The notes: generated from the sequence alone by a model not told the origin. Positions 1 to 9,595 are shown, numbered from the stretch's first letter. The stretch: 47,283 bases of DNA from Variovorax boronicumulans NBRC 103145 (GCF_001591345.1 NZ_BCUS01000042.1:1-47283); one strand, 5' to 3'. Made by a program: numbers and translations.

Positions 1-1
1 G

Positions 2-466
2 GCGGCGGCGCCGGTGGCCGTGCCGTCGGCCTGGGTCGCGCCGGTCGCGATGACGGCCGCTGCTGCCCCCGCCGCGACGATGCCCGTGGCACCGCAGACG
101 CCGGTGATGGCCGCGGCACCGTCGGAACCCGAGGCACCGGCCGGACCGCGTGAAGCGATGGTGGTGACCGACCTTGCGCCGCTGGCCCCGCTCGCCGCGC
201 CTGCGGCCCCCTCGGCACCCTCTTCCGCTGCCGCCGGTTTCTGGGTGCAGCTCGGCGCGTTCCGAGAACGCGACGGCGCCGAGACCCTGAGAAGCCAGGC
301 CGCACGTGGCCTGCCCACGCTGGCGCCGCAGCTGCGCGTGTTCAGCGAAGCCGGCACGCACCGCCTGCAGGCCGGGCCGTTCCCGTCACGCAATGCGGCG
401 GGCGAGGCCGTCACGCAGCTGCGCGACAACCTGCGCATCGCGCCGATGGTGGTCGAGCGGCGCTGA
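2..466 (+). CDS. SPOR-domain envelope protein, C-terminal part (5' end outside window)
   Basis: The frame is open from the left edge, so only the C-terminal part is visible. It begins with a long Ala/Pro-rich linker and ends in a domain of about 75 residues starting FWVQLGAF and finishing VVERR. This matches the SPOR fold (beta-alpha-beta repeats, conserved QLGAF start and a later HRLQAGPF strand). SPOR domains bind denuded peptidoglycan glycan strands at the division septum. In this family such tails occur on RlpA lytic transglycosylases, FtsN/DedD and some D,D-carboxypeptidases. RlpA is my preferred reading, but the catalytic part is not in the window. The gene ends 3 bases before the end of the convergent AhpD-family gene. 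Confidence 0.75.
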   Translation, partial: AAAPVAVPSAWVAPVAMTAAAAPAATMPVAPQTPVMAAAPSEPEAPAGPREAMVVTDLAPLAPLAAPAAPSAPSSAAAGFWVQLGAFRERDGAETLRSQAARGLPTLAPQLRVFSEAGTHRLQAGPFPSRNAAGEAVTQLRDNLRIAPMVVERR

Positions 467-469
467 GGT

Positions 470-937
470 TCAGGGCATCGCCTTGGCCACGACCTGCGAA
501 CGCAGGCCCACACCGAGGCGGTTCCAGGCGTTGATCTGCGCCACGGCGAGCGAGAGCTCGACGATTTCCTGGTCGCTGAACACGGCCTTCAGGGCTTCGA
601 ACTCGGCATCGCGATCGGCGTGGTGGTCGGCCAGGCGCGTGAGCGTTTCGGCCCAGTCGAGTGCCGCACGCTCACGTTCGTTGAAGAGGCTCACTTCGCG
701 CCAGGTGGCGAGGCTGTTGATGCGCTGCCAGTCTTCGCCCTGCACGCGCAGGTCGCGCACGTGCATGTCCAGGCAGTAGGCGCAGCCGTTGATCTGCGAG
801 ACGCGGGCAAAGACGAGGTCGATCAGCACCTTGCCGAGCGTGCTCGACTCGAAGCTGCCGTTGACGGCGATCATGGCCTGGAAGGACTTCGGGGCGAACT
901 TGGTCCAGGCGAGACGGAGGGCGGGGGCTTGGCTCAT
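470..937 (-). CDS. AhpD-family (carboxymuconolactone decarboxylase-like) peroxidase-related protein
   Basis: This is a 155-residue protein of the CMD/AhpD alkylhydroperoxidase fold. The signature Cys52-Ala-Tyr-Cys55 followed by His59 in an NGCAYCLDMH context is the redox CXXC plus His of the family. These proteins reduce peroxides or act as thiol-dependent antioxidants; the substrate cannot be read from sequence. The start was chosen at the ATG (MSQAP) because GGAG lies about 10 bases upstream; the frame stays open further upstream but only as shadow. Directly upstream on the same strand is an ECF41-type sigma factor gene, the classical partner of CMD-type proteins, and a matching ECF41 promoter lies in the gap. 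Expression is therefore probably driven by that sigma factor. Confidence 0.9.
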   Translation of the reverse strand: MSQAPALRLAWTKFAPKSFQAMIAVNGSFESSTLGKVLIDLVFARVSQINGCAYCLDMHVRDLRVQGEDWQRINSLATWREVSLFNERERAALDWAETLTRLADHHADRDAEFEALKAVFSDQEIVELSLAVAQINAWNRLGVGLRSQVVAKAMP

Positions 938-995
938 GAGATGTACTCCAGGGTGGTTGAAGGAAAACAGCGAAATCTGCTTGCTACACCCTGAA

Positions 996-1022
996 GACGC
1001 GCCGGCCACCGGCCCTGTGACA
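996..1022 (-). promoter_or_regulatory. Candidate ECF41-type promoter of the AhpD-family gene
   Basis: On the minus strand, TGTCACA (1016-1022) is followed after exactly 16 bases by CGTC (996-999). This is the known ECF41 promoter architecture. It lies about 60 bases upstream of the AhpD-family start, and the same motif pair with the same spacing precedes the sigma gene itself. Confidence 0.75.
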
Positions 1023-1041
1023 GGCCGCGCGAATTTTTTCT

Positions 1042-1932
1042 TCAACCGCCCCGTTTGGCCGCGAACAGTTGGGCGATGCGCGCCAGCTTGTCGGGGTTGC
1101 GCTGGGCGCGGATGCGCACGATGCGCTCGCCCTCGATCTCGAAGGTCTGGGCCGATTCGAGTTCGCCGTCCAGAAAGCGCAGCATGCCGGGCTCGCCGTT
1201 GAGCTCGACCAGTTCCATGTGCACGCCGGCGCCCATGCGGCGCCAGAGCGAGAAGTACAGCTGCGCCAGCCGCTGGCTGCCGCGCAGGATCTTGCTGAAG
1301 GTCTGCACCTTGCCCCCGCCGTCGCCGATGAGTTCGACGTCTTCCGCCATCAGCGCCTTCAGGTCCTGCATGCTGCCGCGCGCGGCAGCGTCGGCAAAGG
1401 CACGCAGCAGGCGCTGGTGGGTGTCGCGCGAGACCTGGAAGCGCGGGCGCGCCTCCTGCACCTGGGCCTTGGCGCGGTGCACCAGCTGGCGGCAGGCGGC
1501 CTCGCTCTTGCCGAGGGTCTGGGCGATCTCGTCGTAGTCGGCGTCGAACACCTCGCGCATGAGGAAGGCGGCGCGCGCCTCGGGCGCCAGGCGCTCGAGC
1601 ACGGCCAGGAAGGCGACGGAGATGTTGTCGACGCGCTCGAGCGTTTCCTCGGGCGTGTCGGGCGACCCGGTGAGCGTGGGCTCGGGCATCCACGGGCCGA
1701 TGTAGTGCTCGCGCTGGACCTTGGCGCTGCGCAGCCGGTCGATCGACAGGCGCGTGACGACGGTCACGAGCCAGGCTTCGGCACTGTCGAAACTGGCCTT
1801 GTCGGCCTCGTGCCAGCGCAGCCAGGCGTCCTGCACCACCTCTTCGGCCTCGGCCACGGAGCCGAGCATGCGGTAGGCGATGCCCTGGAGGCGGCGGCGG
1901 TGGCTGTCGAAGGTGAGGGTCGGGTCGTCCAT
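1042..1932 (-). CDS. ECF41-family RNA polymerase sigma factor with C-terminal SnoaL-like domain (SigJ-like)
   Basis: The protein has 296 residues, about 100 longer than a minimal ECF sigma factor. Sigma region 2 spans about residues 10-75 (AYRMLGSVAEAEEVVQDAW) and region 4 about 105-160. The C-terminal 125 residues form a SnoaL/NTF2-like domain. Three ECF41 hallmarks are visible: WMPEP (81-85) in the linker, DGGGK (204-208) and NPDKL (279-283). ECF41 proteins have no separate anti-sigma factor; their C-terminal domain modulates activity. They usually sit beside CMD-type, oxidoreductase or epimerase genes, and here the neighbour is an AhpD/CMD gene. A matching promoter in front of this gene suggests autoregulation. 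The inducing signal is unknown. Confidence 0.93.
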   Translation of the reverse strand: MDDPTLTFDSHRRRLQGIAYRMLGSVAEAEEVVQDAWLRWHEADKASFDSAEAWLVTVVTRLSIDRLRSAKVQREHYIGPWMPEPTLTGSPDTPEETLERVDNISVAFLAVLERLAPEARAAFLMREVFDADYDEIAQTLGKSEAACRQLVHRAKAQVQEARPRFQVSRDTHQRLLRAFADAAARGSMQDLKALMAEDVELIGDGGGKVQTFSKILRGSQRLAQLYFSLWRRMGAGVHMELVELNGEPGMLRFLDGELESAQTFEIEGERIVRIRAQRNPDKLARIAQLFAAKRGG

Positions 1933-1941
1933 GCCCGATTA

Positions 1942-1968
1942 GACGTTTGACGTCACCGCGTTGTGACA
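1942..1968 (-). promoter_or_regulatory. Candidate autoregulatory ECF41 promoter
   Basis: Minus strand: TGTCACA (1962-1968), 16-base spacer, CGTC (1942-1945), ten bases upstream of the sigma factor ATG. Spacing and both elements equal those before the AhpD-family gene. The very short distance to the ATG implies an almost leaderless transcript. Confidence 0.72.
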
Positions 1969-1979
1969 GCTCGCGCCCA

Positions 1980-2014
1980 AAAAAAACCGCCCCGGCATGC
2001 GGGGCGATTTTTTA
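1980..2014 (-). terminator. Rho-independent terminator after the ferritin-like gene
   Basis: CGCCCC (1988-1993) and GGGGCG (2001-2006) form a stem with a 7-base loop. It is flanked by A-runs on the left and T-runs on the right, so it can work in either direction. It lies just past the stop of the 2030-2887 gene. Confidence 0.8.
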
Positions 2015-2029
2015 GATCTTGGGGGCGGC

Positions 2030-2887
2030 TCAGGCGCCCTGGTATTCGGGCTTGGGGCCCAGCGTGGCCGAGACTTCCTTGCGGTAGCGGTTCAGCTCCT
2101 GCACGGTCTTGAAGCTGCGGTTCATCAGCAGGCTCAGGTTGTGCAGGATGCGCTCGCCGACCTTGGTTTCCCAGCCGGCGTCGAACTTGATCTGCTTGTC
2201 CAGCCAGTGCTCGAGCCAGTCGGGATCGGGCATGCGGCTCTGGATGGTGTCGTTCGGGAACAGCGCCTTGTTCACGTGCAGGTTGGTCGGGTGCAGCGCC
2301 TGGGCGGTGCGGCGCGCGCTGGCCATGAGCACGCCGACCTTGGTGAAGGCGGCACGGGCTTCGTCGCCGAACTTTTCCATGGCGCGCTTCATGTAGCGCA
2401 GGTAGGCGCCGCCGTGGCGGGCTTCGTCCTGGCTCAGCGTGGTGTAGATGTGCTTGATGACCGGCTCGGTGTGCCACTGGGCGGCGCGGCGGTACCAGTG
2501 GTTCAGGCGGATCTCGCCGCAGAAGTGCAGCATGAGGGTTTCGAGCGGGGGCGCCGGGTCGAAGTCGAAGCGCACCTCGTGCAGCTCCTGCTCGGTGGGC
2601 GCGTGCTGCGGGCTGAAGCGCTTCAGGTACTCCATGAGCACCAGCGAGTGCTTCTGCTCTTCGAAGAACCAGATCGACATGAACGCCGAAAAGTCGCTAT
2701 CGTGGCGGTTGTCGCGCAGGAACATCTCGGTGGCCGGCAGCGCCGACCACTCGGTGATGGCATTCATCTTGATGGTCTGCGCCTGCTCTTCAGTCAGCAA
2801 GGAAGCGTCGAACGACTGCCAGGGGATGTCCTTGTCCATGTCCCAGCGGACGGATTCGAGTTGTCTGAAGAGTTCCGGGTAGAGCAT
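2030..2887 (-). CDS. Di-iron ferritin-like / acyl-ACP desaturase-like protein
   Basis: The protein has about 285 residues, is mostly helical and has no signal peptide. Two di-iron half sites are visible: Glu76-Glu77-Gln-Lys-His80 and Asp154-Glu155-Ala-Arg-His158. Further candidate ligands are Glu46 or Glu54 and Glu125. The E-x2-H pairs on a four-helix bundle match the ferritin-like superfamily, in particular the soluble acyl-ACP (type 2) desaturases. The desaturase activity is inferred from family; an iron- or oxygen-handling role is an alternative. A TTG codon sits directly before the chosen ATG and is also a possible start. The upstream neighbour is a divergent exported glutathione peroxidase and the downstream one is the ECF41 sigma gene. 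Confidence 0.8.
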   Translation of the reverse strand: MLYPELFRQLESVRWDMDKDIPWQSFDASLLTEEQAQTIKMNAITEWSALPATEMFLRDNRHDSDFSAFMSIWFFEEQKHSLVLMEYLKRFSPQHAPTEQELHEVRFDFDPAPPLETLMLHFCGEIRLNHWYRRAAQWHTEPVIKHIYTTLSQDEARHGGAYLRYMKRAMEKFGDEARAAFTKVGVLMASARRTAQALHPTNLHVNKALFPNDTIQSRMPDPDWLEHWLDKQIKFDAGWETKVGERILHNLSLLMNRSFKTVQELNRYRKEVSATLGPKPEYQGA

Positions 2888-3016
2888 CAAAGTCTTTCAA
2901 TGGCCGCCGATTTTAGTCGGGCCGTTTGGCGCGCCCGTGACAGACGCGCGATGATGTGCTTGCGCGCGCGCCCGCGCCATAGATGCACACCCCCCTTTTC
3001 GATCCAGGAGCCCGTC

Positions 3017-3646
3017 ATGCGAACCCCCGCCCGATTGTCGATGCTGCGACGTTGCGCCACGGCCTTTTCCCTCGTGGCGGGCCTGTCCGCCGCCCTGTCG
3101 GCGGGTGCCCAGACGGCCCCCGCAGCCCCTGCCGCGCCCGCGGTGGGCGGCGCCACCGGATGCCCGGCGATCCTGCAGCACAGCTTCCCGCGGCTGCAGG
3201 ATGAAAAGCCCCAGAACCTTTGCCAGTACTCCGGAAAAGTGGTCCTGGTGGTCAATACGGCCAGTTTTTGCGGCTTCACCCCGCAGTACAAGGGGCTGGA
3301 GGCGCTGGACATGAAGTACCGCGCCCGCGGCCTGGTGGTGCTGGGCTTCCCGTCGAACGATTTCTCCCAGGAATCGGGCTCCAACAAGGAAATCGCCGAT
3401 TTCTGCGAAAGCACCTTCGGCGTGAAATTCCCGATGTTCGCCAAGTCGTCGGTGCGCGGCACCGACGCCAACCCGCTGTTCAAGCAGCTCGCGCAGGCCT
3501 CGGGCACGACGCCGAAGTGGAACTTCTACAAGTACCTGATCGGGCGCGACGGCAAGGTGGTGCAGGCGTGGTCGAGCATGACGGCGCCCGACGAGAACGG
3601 CTTCATCCAGGTGATCGAGAAACAGCTCGGCCCCAGCGGCGACTGA
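3017..3646 (+). CDS. Exported glutathione-peroxidase-family protein
   Basis: The protein has 209 residues. The N-terminus is basic, then hydrophobic, and ends around AGAQ, which is a signal peptide followed by an Ala/Pro linker, so the enzyme probably works in the periplasm. The catalytic motif NTASFCGFTPQY carries Cys85 where animal enzymes have selenocysteine. GFPSNDF and the WNFYKY segment supply the Gln/Trp/Asn tetrad partners typical of the family. Bacterial members usually use thioredoxin-like reductants rather than glutathione. The start at the ATG is supported by AGGAG (3006-3010). The gene is divergent from the di-iron protein, separated by about 130 bases. Confidence 0.9.
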   Translation: MRTPARLSMLRRCATAFSLVAGLSAALSAGAQTAPAAPAAPAVGGATGCPAILQHSFPRLQDEKPQNLCQYSGKVVLVVNTASFCGFTPQYKGLEALDMKYRARGLVVLGFPSNDFSQESGSNKEIADFCESTFGVKFPMFAKSSVRGTDANPLFKQLAQASGTTPKWNFYKYLIGRDGKVVQAWSSMTAPDENGFIQVIEKQLGPSGD

Positions 3647-3976
3647 CCGGCCCTGCAATGTGAACTTTGAGTCACAAACGTTTACCACTCGAACGGGAAC
3701 CGTGCGGCGGCACCGCGCTCATACTTGAGCGTGGGCGGCCAAGGCCCACAGGTTTTCATGTTGCGAGGTCTTCCGGGCGCCTGCCGTCCGGTTGAAATCC
3801 CGAGGCGATTCTTCTCCTCCTCCCTCCCTCCCTCCTTCGTGTCGGGGCGCCTCGCAGCATTTTTGTCTTCCCGCCGACAGCGGGGCCCGCGATGACGCAG
3901 CGCCCCCTCGGCCTTCCCGCATGCGGTGGCCCGAAGGGCCCCAAGAAAAAAGCGCCCCACGGGGCGCTTTGTCGTT
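3647..3976. other. Intergenic stretch between gpx-like gene and GST
   Basis: No gene is supported in these 330 bases. The stretch holds an imperfect inverted repeat TGTGA-N8-TCACA (3659-3676), a stem GTGGGC/GCCCAC (3731-3749) followed by a short T-run that may end the peroxidase transcript, a short CCCT-type tandem repeat near 3812-3835, and the GST terminator. Short reading frames here look like chance. Confidence 0.6.
3944..3973 (-). terminator. Terminator of the GST gene
   Basis: AAAGCGCCCC and GGGGCGCTTT form a strong stem with a very small loop just beyond the GST stop codon. Read on the minus strand it ends in a T-run (the A-run at about 3944-3949 on the plus strand). Confidence 0.8.
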
Positions 3977-4588
3977 TCAGGGCTGGGTGTCGATGAAGCT
4001 CGGCCGCAGCATGAGCTTGTCGTACAACTTGGCCAGGTTGGCGTGGTCGCCGCGCCAGTCGATCTCGGGAAAACGCAGCCCCAGCCAGCCCAGCGCGCAG
4101 CCGACCGCGATGTCGGACAGGCTCAGGTGGATGCCGCTGCAGAAGGGCTTGTCGCCCAGGCCCTTGGCCATGGCGGCCACGCCGGCCTGGACCTTGGCGC
4201 GCTGGCGCTCGATCCAGGCGGCGCTGCGCTCGGCGTCGGCGCGGCCGGTCCAGGTGGCTTCGAGGCGCCACAGCACGCCGGCGTCCATGACGCCGTCGGC
4301 CAGCGCTTCCCAGGTCTTGACCTCGGCGCGCTCGCGGCTTTGCTGCGGAATGAGCTTGCCCACGGGCGACAGGGTGTCGATGTATTCGACGATGACGCGC
4401 GAATCGAACATCGCCTCGCCGCCTTCCATGATCAGGCACGGCACCTTGCCCAGCGGGTTCGAATGGGCGATCGTGGTGTCTGCGGACCAGACGTCTTCGA
4501 TCACGAACTGGTAGTCGAGCCGCTTTTCGGCCAGCACCACGCGCACCTTGCGCACATACGGGCTGGCGGCGGATCCGATCAGTTTCAT
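3977..4588 (-). CDS. Glutathione S-transferase (YibF-like)
   Basis: The protein has 203 residues. The N-terminal thioredoxin-like domain (about 1-80) starts MKLIGSAASPYVRKVRV, with Ser residues at the usual catalytic position. It contains the NPLGKVP cis-proline turn and the glutathione-binding FDSRVIVEYID segment. The C-terminal all-helical domain (about 90-200) includes SLSDIAVGCALGWL, the N-capping box region. Overall it resembles E. coli YibF. The substrate is unknown; such enzymes conjugate or reduce electrophiles. A GGGGAGAGA Shine-Dalgarno precedes the ATG. It is divergent from purB. Confidence 0.93.
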   Translation of the reverse strand: MKLIGSAASPYVRKVRVVLAEKRLDYQFVIEDVWSADTTIAHSNPLGKVPCLIMEGGEAMFDSRVIVEYIDTLSPVGKLIPQQSRERAEVKTWEALADGVMDAGVLWRLEATWTGRADAERSAAWIERQRAKVQAGVAAMAKGLGDKPFCSGIHLSLSDIAVGCALGWLGLRFPEIDWRGDHANLAKLYDKLMLRPSFIDTQP

Positions 4589-4695
4589 GAAGGCTCTCTC
4601 CCCATCGCTTGTTAACGTTTGTTCGCAGGCATTTTAGGTGAAGGGAAAAAGACGGCGCCCGAATTCCCCCGCGGCGCGGCCACCCGGCAGCCGCC

Positions 4696-6087
<1,392 letters not shown>

Positions 6088-6167
6088 GCTTCCCCCGCGA
6101 CGATCCGCCGGCCCGTGCCGCCCACGGCCGGTGCGCCTCGTTCGCCCAGCGATACCTTCCAGCCAAC

Positions 6168-6185
6168 GTGCCCTGTGCAGGGCAC
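6168..6185. repeat. Perfect 8-bp inverted repeat upstream of the PepSY/TonB-receptor pair
   Basis: GTGCCCTG and CAGGGCAC flank a 2-base spacer, about 45 bases before the PepSY protein ATG. There is no T-run, so it is not a terminator. The compact palindrome could be an operator for the two-gene group downstream. It does not resemble the AT-rich Fur box. Confidence 0.45.
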
Positions 6186-6230
6186 GCCAGCCGACAACCC
6201 TGACGGGACGCCCCGACGTCCCCGTTGTTC

Positions 6231-7355
6231 ATGCGGCGCGCCCCACTGAGACGCCTCTGGCTCACGCTCCACCGATGGATCGGCCTCACGCTCGGGCCGC
6301 TGCTCGCCCTCACGGCGCTCCTGGGCGCCGTGCTGGTGGTGGCGCTGCCGCTCGACCGCGCCGGCCATCCTGAGTTCTTCACGGCGCGAAGCGGCAGCAA
6401 CACGGACTCGACACCGCTGGAGCCGCTGCGCCAGCGCCTGCTCGCCGAGTTCGGCCCCGACACCAACTTCACGCTGCGCCCGCCACGCCAGCCCGGCGAC
6501 ACGCTCTGGGTGCTGGTGCGCGGCCCGTGGGACGGCACGCTCTACCTCGACCCCGCCACCGGCGCCGAACAGGGGCGCCGCGGCACGCACGAAGGCGCCT
6601 ACAACCTGCTGTTCGAGCTGCACAGCAGCCTGCTGCTGGAAGACACGGGCAAGGGCATCCTCGCCATCGCCGCGCTGGCGTACCTGTTCCTGCTGGTCAC
6701 CGGCGTGGTGCTGTGGTGGCCGGCGCGCTGGCCGCCCTCGCTGCGCATCGTGCTGGACCGCGGCCTGCTGCGCGGGCTGTTCGACCTGCACCGCACCGGC
6801 GGTGTCGTGCTCGGGCTTCTGATCGCGGTGTCGGTCTTCACCGGCGCCTACATGGCCTGGCGGCCGCTGGGCGGTTTCATCTCGACCACCCTCGGACAGA
6901 CGCCGGCCAAGGCGCCGATCGTGCCCAAGGGCACTTCCACCGGCCCTCGCCTGCCGCTCGACGACCTCGTCGCCCGCGCGCAGGCCGTGTTCCCCGGCCA
7001 GCCCATCGGCTACGTGCAGGTGCCCGGCCGCGCGGACCGGCCGCTGCGCGTGCGCTTCCGGCTCGCCGACGACCCGCACCCGAACGGCATCGGCTCGGTG
7101 TGGGTGCACCCGGTCACGGGCGAGCTGCTCGGCGTGCGCCGCTGGCAGGACATGGACACCGGCAACGGCGCGGTGGTCGTGATCTATCCGCTGCACACCG
7201 GCGTGCTCGGCGGCGTGGTGCACCAGGCGGTCACCGCGCTGCTGGGCCTGGCGCTGGCCGGTCTCGGCCTGAGCGGCGTGTGGCTCTGGTGGCGCCGGCG
7301 TGCGGTGGCTGCGGCCGCGCGCAGCCAGGCACTGTCGCGCGGCGCGGCGCCCTGA
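6231..7355 (+). CDS. PepSY-associated transmembrane protein (putative periplasmic-facing iron/siderophore reductase)
   Basis: The protein has about 374 residues and four membrane segments: about residues 15-38 (LTLGPLLALTALLGAVLVVA), about 140-165 (ILAIAALAYLFLLVTGVVLWW), about 185-210 and about 335-358 (ALLGLALAGLGLSGVWLWW). Between them lie two periplasmic parts with PepSY-type sequence (YVQVPGRADRPLRVRF, GELLGVRRW). Conserved His residues (LHRWIGL, LHRTGG, LHTGVLGG) near the membrane suggest heme ligands, as in the PiuB/siderophore-reductase group. It is followed after 55 bases by a FecA-like receptor, which supports a role in ferric siderophore use. The start was taken at ATG; a TTG two codons upstream is possible. 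Confidence 0.85.
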   Translation: MRRAPLRRLWLTLHRWIGLTLGPLLALTALLGAVLVVALPLDRAGHPEFFTARSGSNTDSTPLEPLRQRLLAEFGPDTNFTLRPPRQPGDTLWVLVRGPWDGTLYLDPATGAEQGRRGTHEGAYNLLFELHSSLLLEDTGKGILAIAALAYLFLLVTGVVLWWPARWPPSLRIVLDRGLLRGLFDLHRTGGVVLGLLIAVSVFTGAYMAWRPLGGFISTTLGQTPAKAPIVPKGTSTGPRLPLDDLVARAQAVFPGQPIGYVQVPGRADRPLRVRFRLADDPHPNGIGSVWVHPVTGELLGVRRWQDMDTGNGAVVVIYPLHTGVLGGVVHQAVTALLGLALAGLGLSGVWLWWRRRAVAAAARSQALSRGAAP

Positions 7356-7410
7356 ACGACGCACACATCCCATCCCTTCATCCATCACAAATACATCGAG
7401 GAGGACTCCC

Positions 7411-9561
7411 TTGTTCCCGCACAAAAAAACCGCCATCGCCCTGGCCCTGCTGCCCCTGAGCCTGCACAGCTTCGCGGCCGACGCCGAGCCGTCGAAGTCG
7501 CTCGAGGCCATCACCGTCACCGGCGACTGGCTCGGCACGCCCACCGAGACCAAGGTGCTCGAGCACGCCGGCGCGCGCAGCATCGTGGAGCGCCAGCAGA
7601 TCCAGGAAAGCGGCTCGGCCAGCGTGCGCGACGTGCTGCGCCAGGTGCCCGGCGTGCAGGTGCAGGAGAGCAACGGCACCGGCGGCAGCGACATCTCGCT
7701 CAACGTGGGCGTGCGCGGCCTGACCTCGCGGTTGTCGCCGCGCTCGACCGTGTTGCTGGACGGCGTGCCGCTGGCCTACGCGCCCTACGGCCAGCCGCAG
7801 CTGTCGCTGGCACCGGTGTCGCTGGGCAGCCTCGAGGCGGTCGACGTGGTGCGCGGCGCGGGCTCGGTGCGCTACGGCCCCCAGAACGTGGGCGGCATCA
7901 TCAACTTCGTGACGCGCTCGATCCCCAAGCAGTTCGCGGGCGAAGTCGGCGTGGGCGTGGAGAGCGCCGGCCACGGCGGCGGCACCAAGAGCACGCCCAA
8001 CCTGTTCATCGGCGGCACCAACGAGAACGGCCTGGGCCTGGCGCTGTTGTACTCGGGCACGCATGGCGACGGCTGGCGCCAGGGCAACGACAAGACCAGC
8101 ATCGACGACCTGATGCTCAAGGGCGCCTACCGAATCTCGAAGACCGACGACATCGCGATCTCGCTGCACCACTTCGAAGGCAAGGGGCGCATGCCCGGCG
8201 GCCTGACGACGGCGCAGTTCGCGGCCAACCCGTTCCAGTCGGACCGCCCCTACGACGAGTTCACGGGCCGCCGCACCGACGGCTCGCTCAGGTACACGCA
8301 CAACGACGGCGTGAACAAGTTCGAGATGCTGACCTACTACACGGACTCGTACCGCAGCAGCTACCTCGAGCAGGAAGGCACGGGCGCCAACGCCAACCGC
8401 CGCCGCCTGACCACCGCACCGCGCAACTACAAGACCTACGCCTTCGAGCCCCGCTACTCGCGCCTGATCGACTCGGGCAGCGTGGTGCAGGAAATCAGCA
8501 TCGGCGCACGCTACCTGAAGGAAGAGGCCTCCGAAACGGCCACGCGCAGCAGCTACTACCGGCCGGCGCCGGGCTTCGACGCCTACGCGCTCGCGCAGCC
8601 CGCGTACCAGACCAGCAAGGGCGGCACGACCGCGCACGCGTTCTACATCGACGACCGCATCGACTTCGGCAACTGGACGGTCACACCCGGCGTGCGCTAC
8701 GAATCCTTCCGCTCGCACAACGACGTGTTCACCGTGGCCAACAACCGCATCACCAACGCGATCTACCCGAAGATCGACTCCAACGAGGTGCTGCCCACGC
8801 TGTCGGTGCTCTACCGCATGAGCGAGCGCTGGACGCTGTTCGCCAATGCCGGCGTGTCGTTCGGGCCGCAGCAGTACGCCCAGCTCGCGCAGTCGACCAC
8901 CAGCCTGCACCCCGAAAAAGCCAAGACCTACGAGATCGGCACCAAGTACAAGGGCAAATCGTGGAGCGGCGAACTGACGCTGTTCAACATCAACTTCGAC
9001 AAGGAGCTGCAGCTGGCGCGCTCCATCACCGGCGACGTCGGCCAGTGGACCGACCTGGGCGCCACGCGCCACCGCGGGCTGGAGTCGGCGCTGCGCTACG
9101 ACCTGGGCAGCCTGAGCGACGCGCTCAAGGGGCTGTCGGTGTCGGGCACCTACACGTACACGCAGGCCACCTCGAAGGCGGGCGTGTTCGCGGGGCGCGA
9201 CCTGCCCTTCTACTCGCGCCATGTCGCGACGCTCGGCGCGCGCTACGAGCGCGGGCCGTGGACGCTCAACGCCGACCTCTACGCGCAATCGAAGCAGCGT
9301 TCGCCGGGCTCGCCGGACGACGGCGCCAGGTACATCACCGTGGAAGACGCGAGCGGGCGGCTGGGCGACATCCCGGGCTACGGCACGGTGAACTTGCGCG
9401 CCGCCTACGACTTCGGCCCGTCGCTGAGCCACCTGAAGCTGGCCGTGGGCGTGAAGAACCTGTTCGACCGCCGCTACTACAACCGTTCGGTCGACAACAA
9501 CGGCGGCAAGTACGTGGGCCAGCCGCGCACGGTGTACCTGCAGGCGTCGCTGGCGTTCTGA
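7411..9561 (+). CDS. TonB-dependent outer-membrane receptor, FecA-like, without signalling domain
   Basis: The protein has 716 residues. The TTG start is supported by GAGGAGGA 6 bases upstream and gives a clean signal peptide ending near SFAADA. A TonB-box-like EAITVTG follows at once, so the roughly 80-residue N-terminal signalling domain of true FecA is absent. The plug spans about residues 45-165 (SVRDVLRQVPGVQVQES, APYGQPQLSLAPVSLG, VRYGPQNVGGIINFVTR), all strongly FecA-like. The rest is a 22-strand barrel ending in aromatic LQASLAF. It likely imports a ferric chelate such as ferric citrate or a related siderophore. No fecI/fecR pair is near. It is probably co-transcribed with the PepSY protein. 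Confidence 0.93.
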   Translation: MFPHKKTAIALALLPLSLHSFAADAEPSKSLEAITVTGDWLGTPTETKVLEHAGARSIVERQQIQESGSASVRDVLRQVPGVQVQESNGTGGSDISLNVGVRGLTSRLSPRSTVLLDGVPLAYAPYGQPQLSLAPVSLGSLEAVDVVRGAGSVRYGPQNVGGIINFVTRSIPKQFAGEVGVGVESAGHGGGTKSTPNLFIGGTNENGLGLALLYSGTHGDGWRQGNDKTSIDDLMLKGAYRISKTDDIAISLHHFEGKGRMPGGLTTAQFAANPFQSDRPYDEFTGRRTDGSLRYTHNDGVNKFEMLTYYTDSYRSSYLEQEGTGANANRRRLTTAPRNYKTYAFEPRYSRLIDSGSVVQEISIGARYLKEEASETATRSSYYRPAPGFDAYALAQPAYQTSKGGTTAHAFYIDDRIDFGNWTVTPGVRYESFRSHNDVFTVANNRITNAIYPKIDSNEVLPTLSVLYRMSERWTLFANAGVSFGPQQYAQLAQSTTSLHPEKAKTYEIGTKYKGKSWSGELTLFNINFDKELQLARSITGDVGQWTDLGATRHRGLESALRYDLGSLSDALKGLSVSGTYTYTQATSKAGVFAGRDLPFYSRHVATLGARYERGPWTLNADLYAQSKQRSPGSPDDGARYITVEDASGRLGDIPGYGTVNLRAAYDFGPSLSHLKLAVGVKNLFDRRYYNRSVDNNGGKYVGQPRTVYLQASLAF

Positions 9562-9595
9562 GGCCGAAGGGGCGCGCGCATACACTCGCGCACCC

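Noticed and set aside
1997..3016. Long plus-strand extension upstream of the peroxidase start
   Set aside because: It is the antisense of the di-iron protein gene; the ATG at 3017 has a ribosome site and a proper signal peptide.
3659..3676. CRP binding site
   Set aside because: The spacer is 8 bases rather than 6 and the site lies behind, not in front of, a gene.
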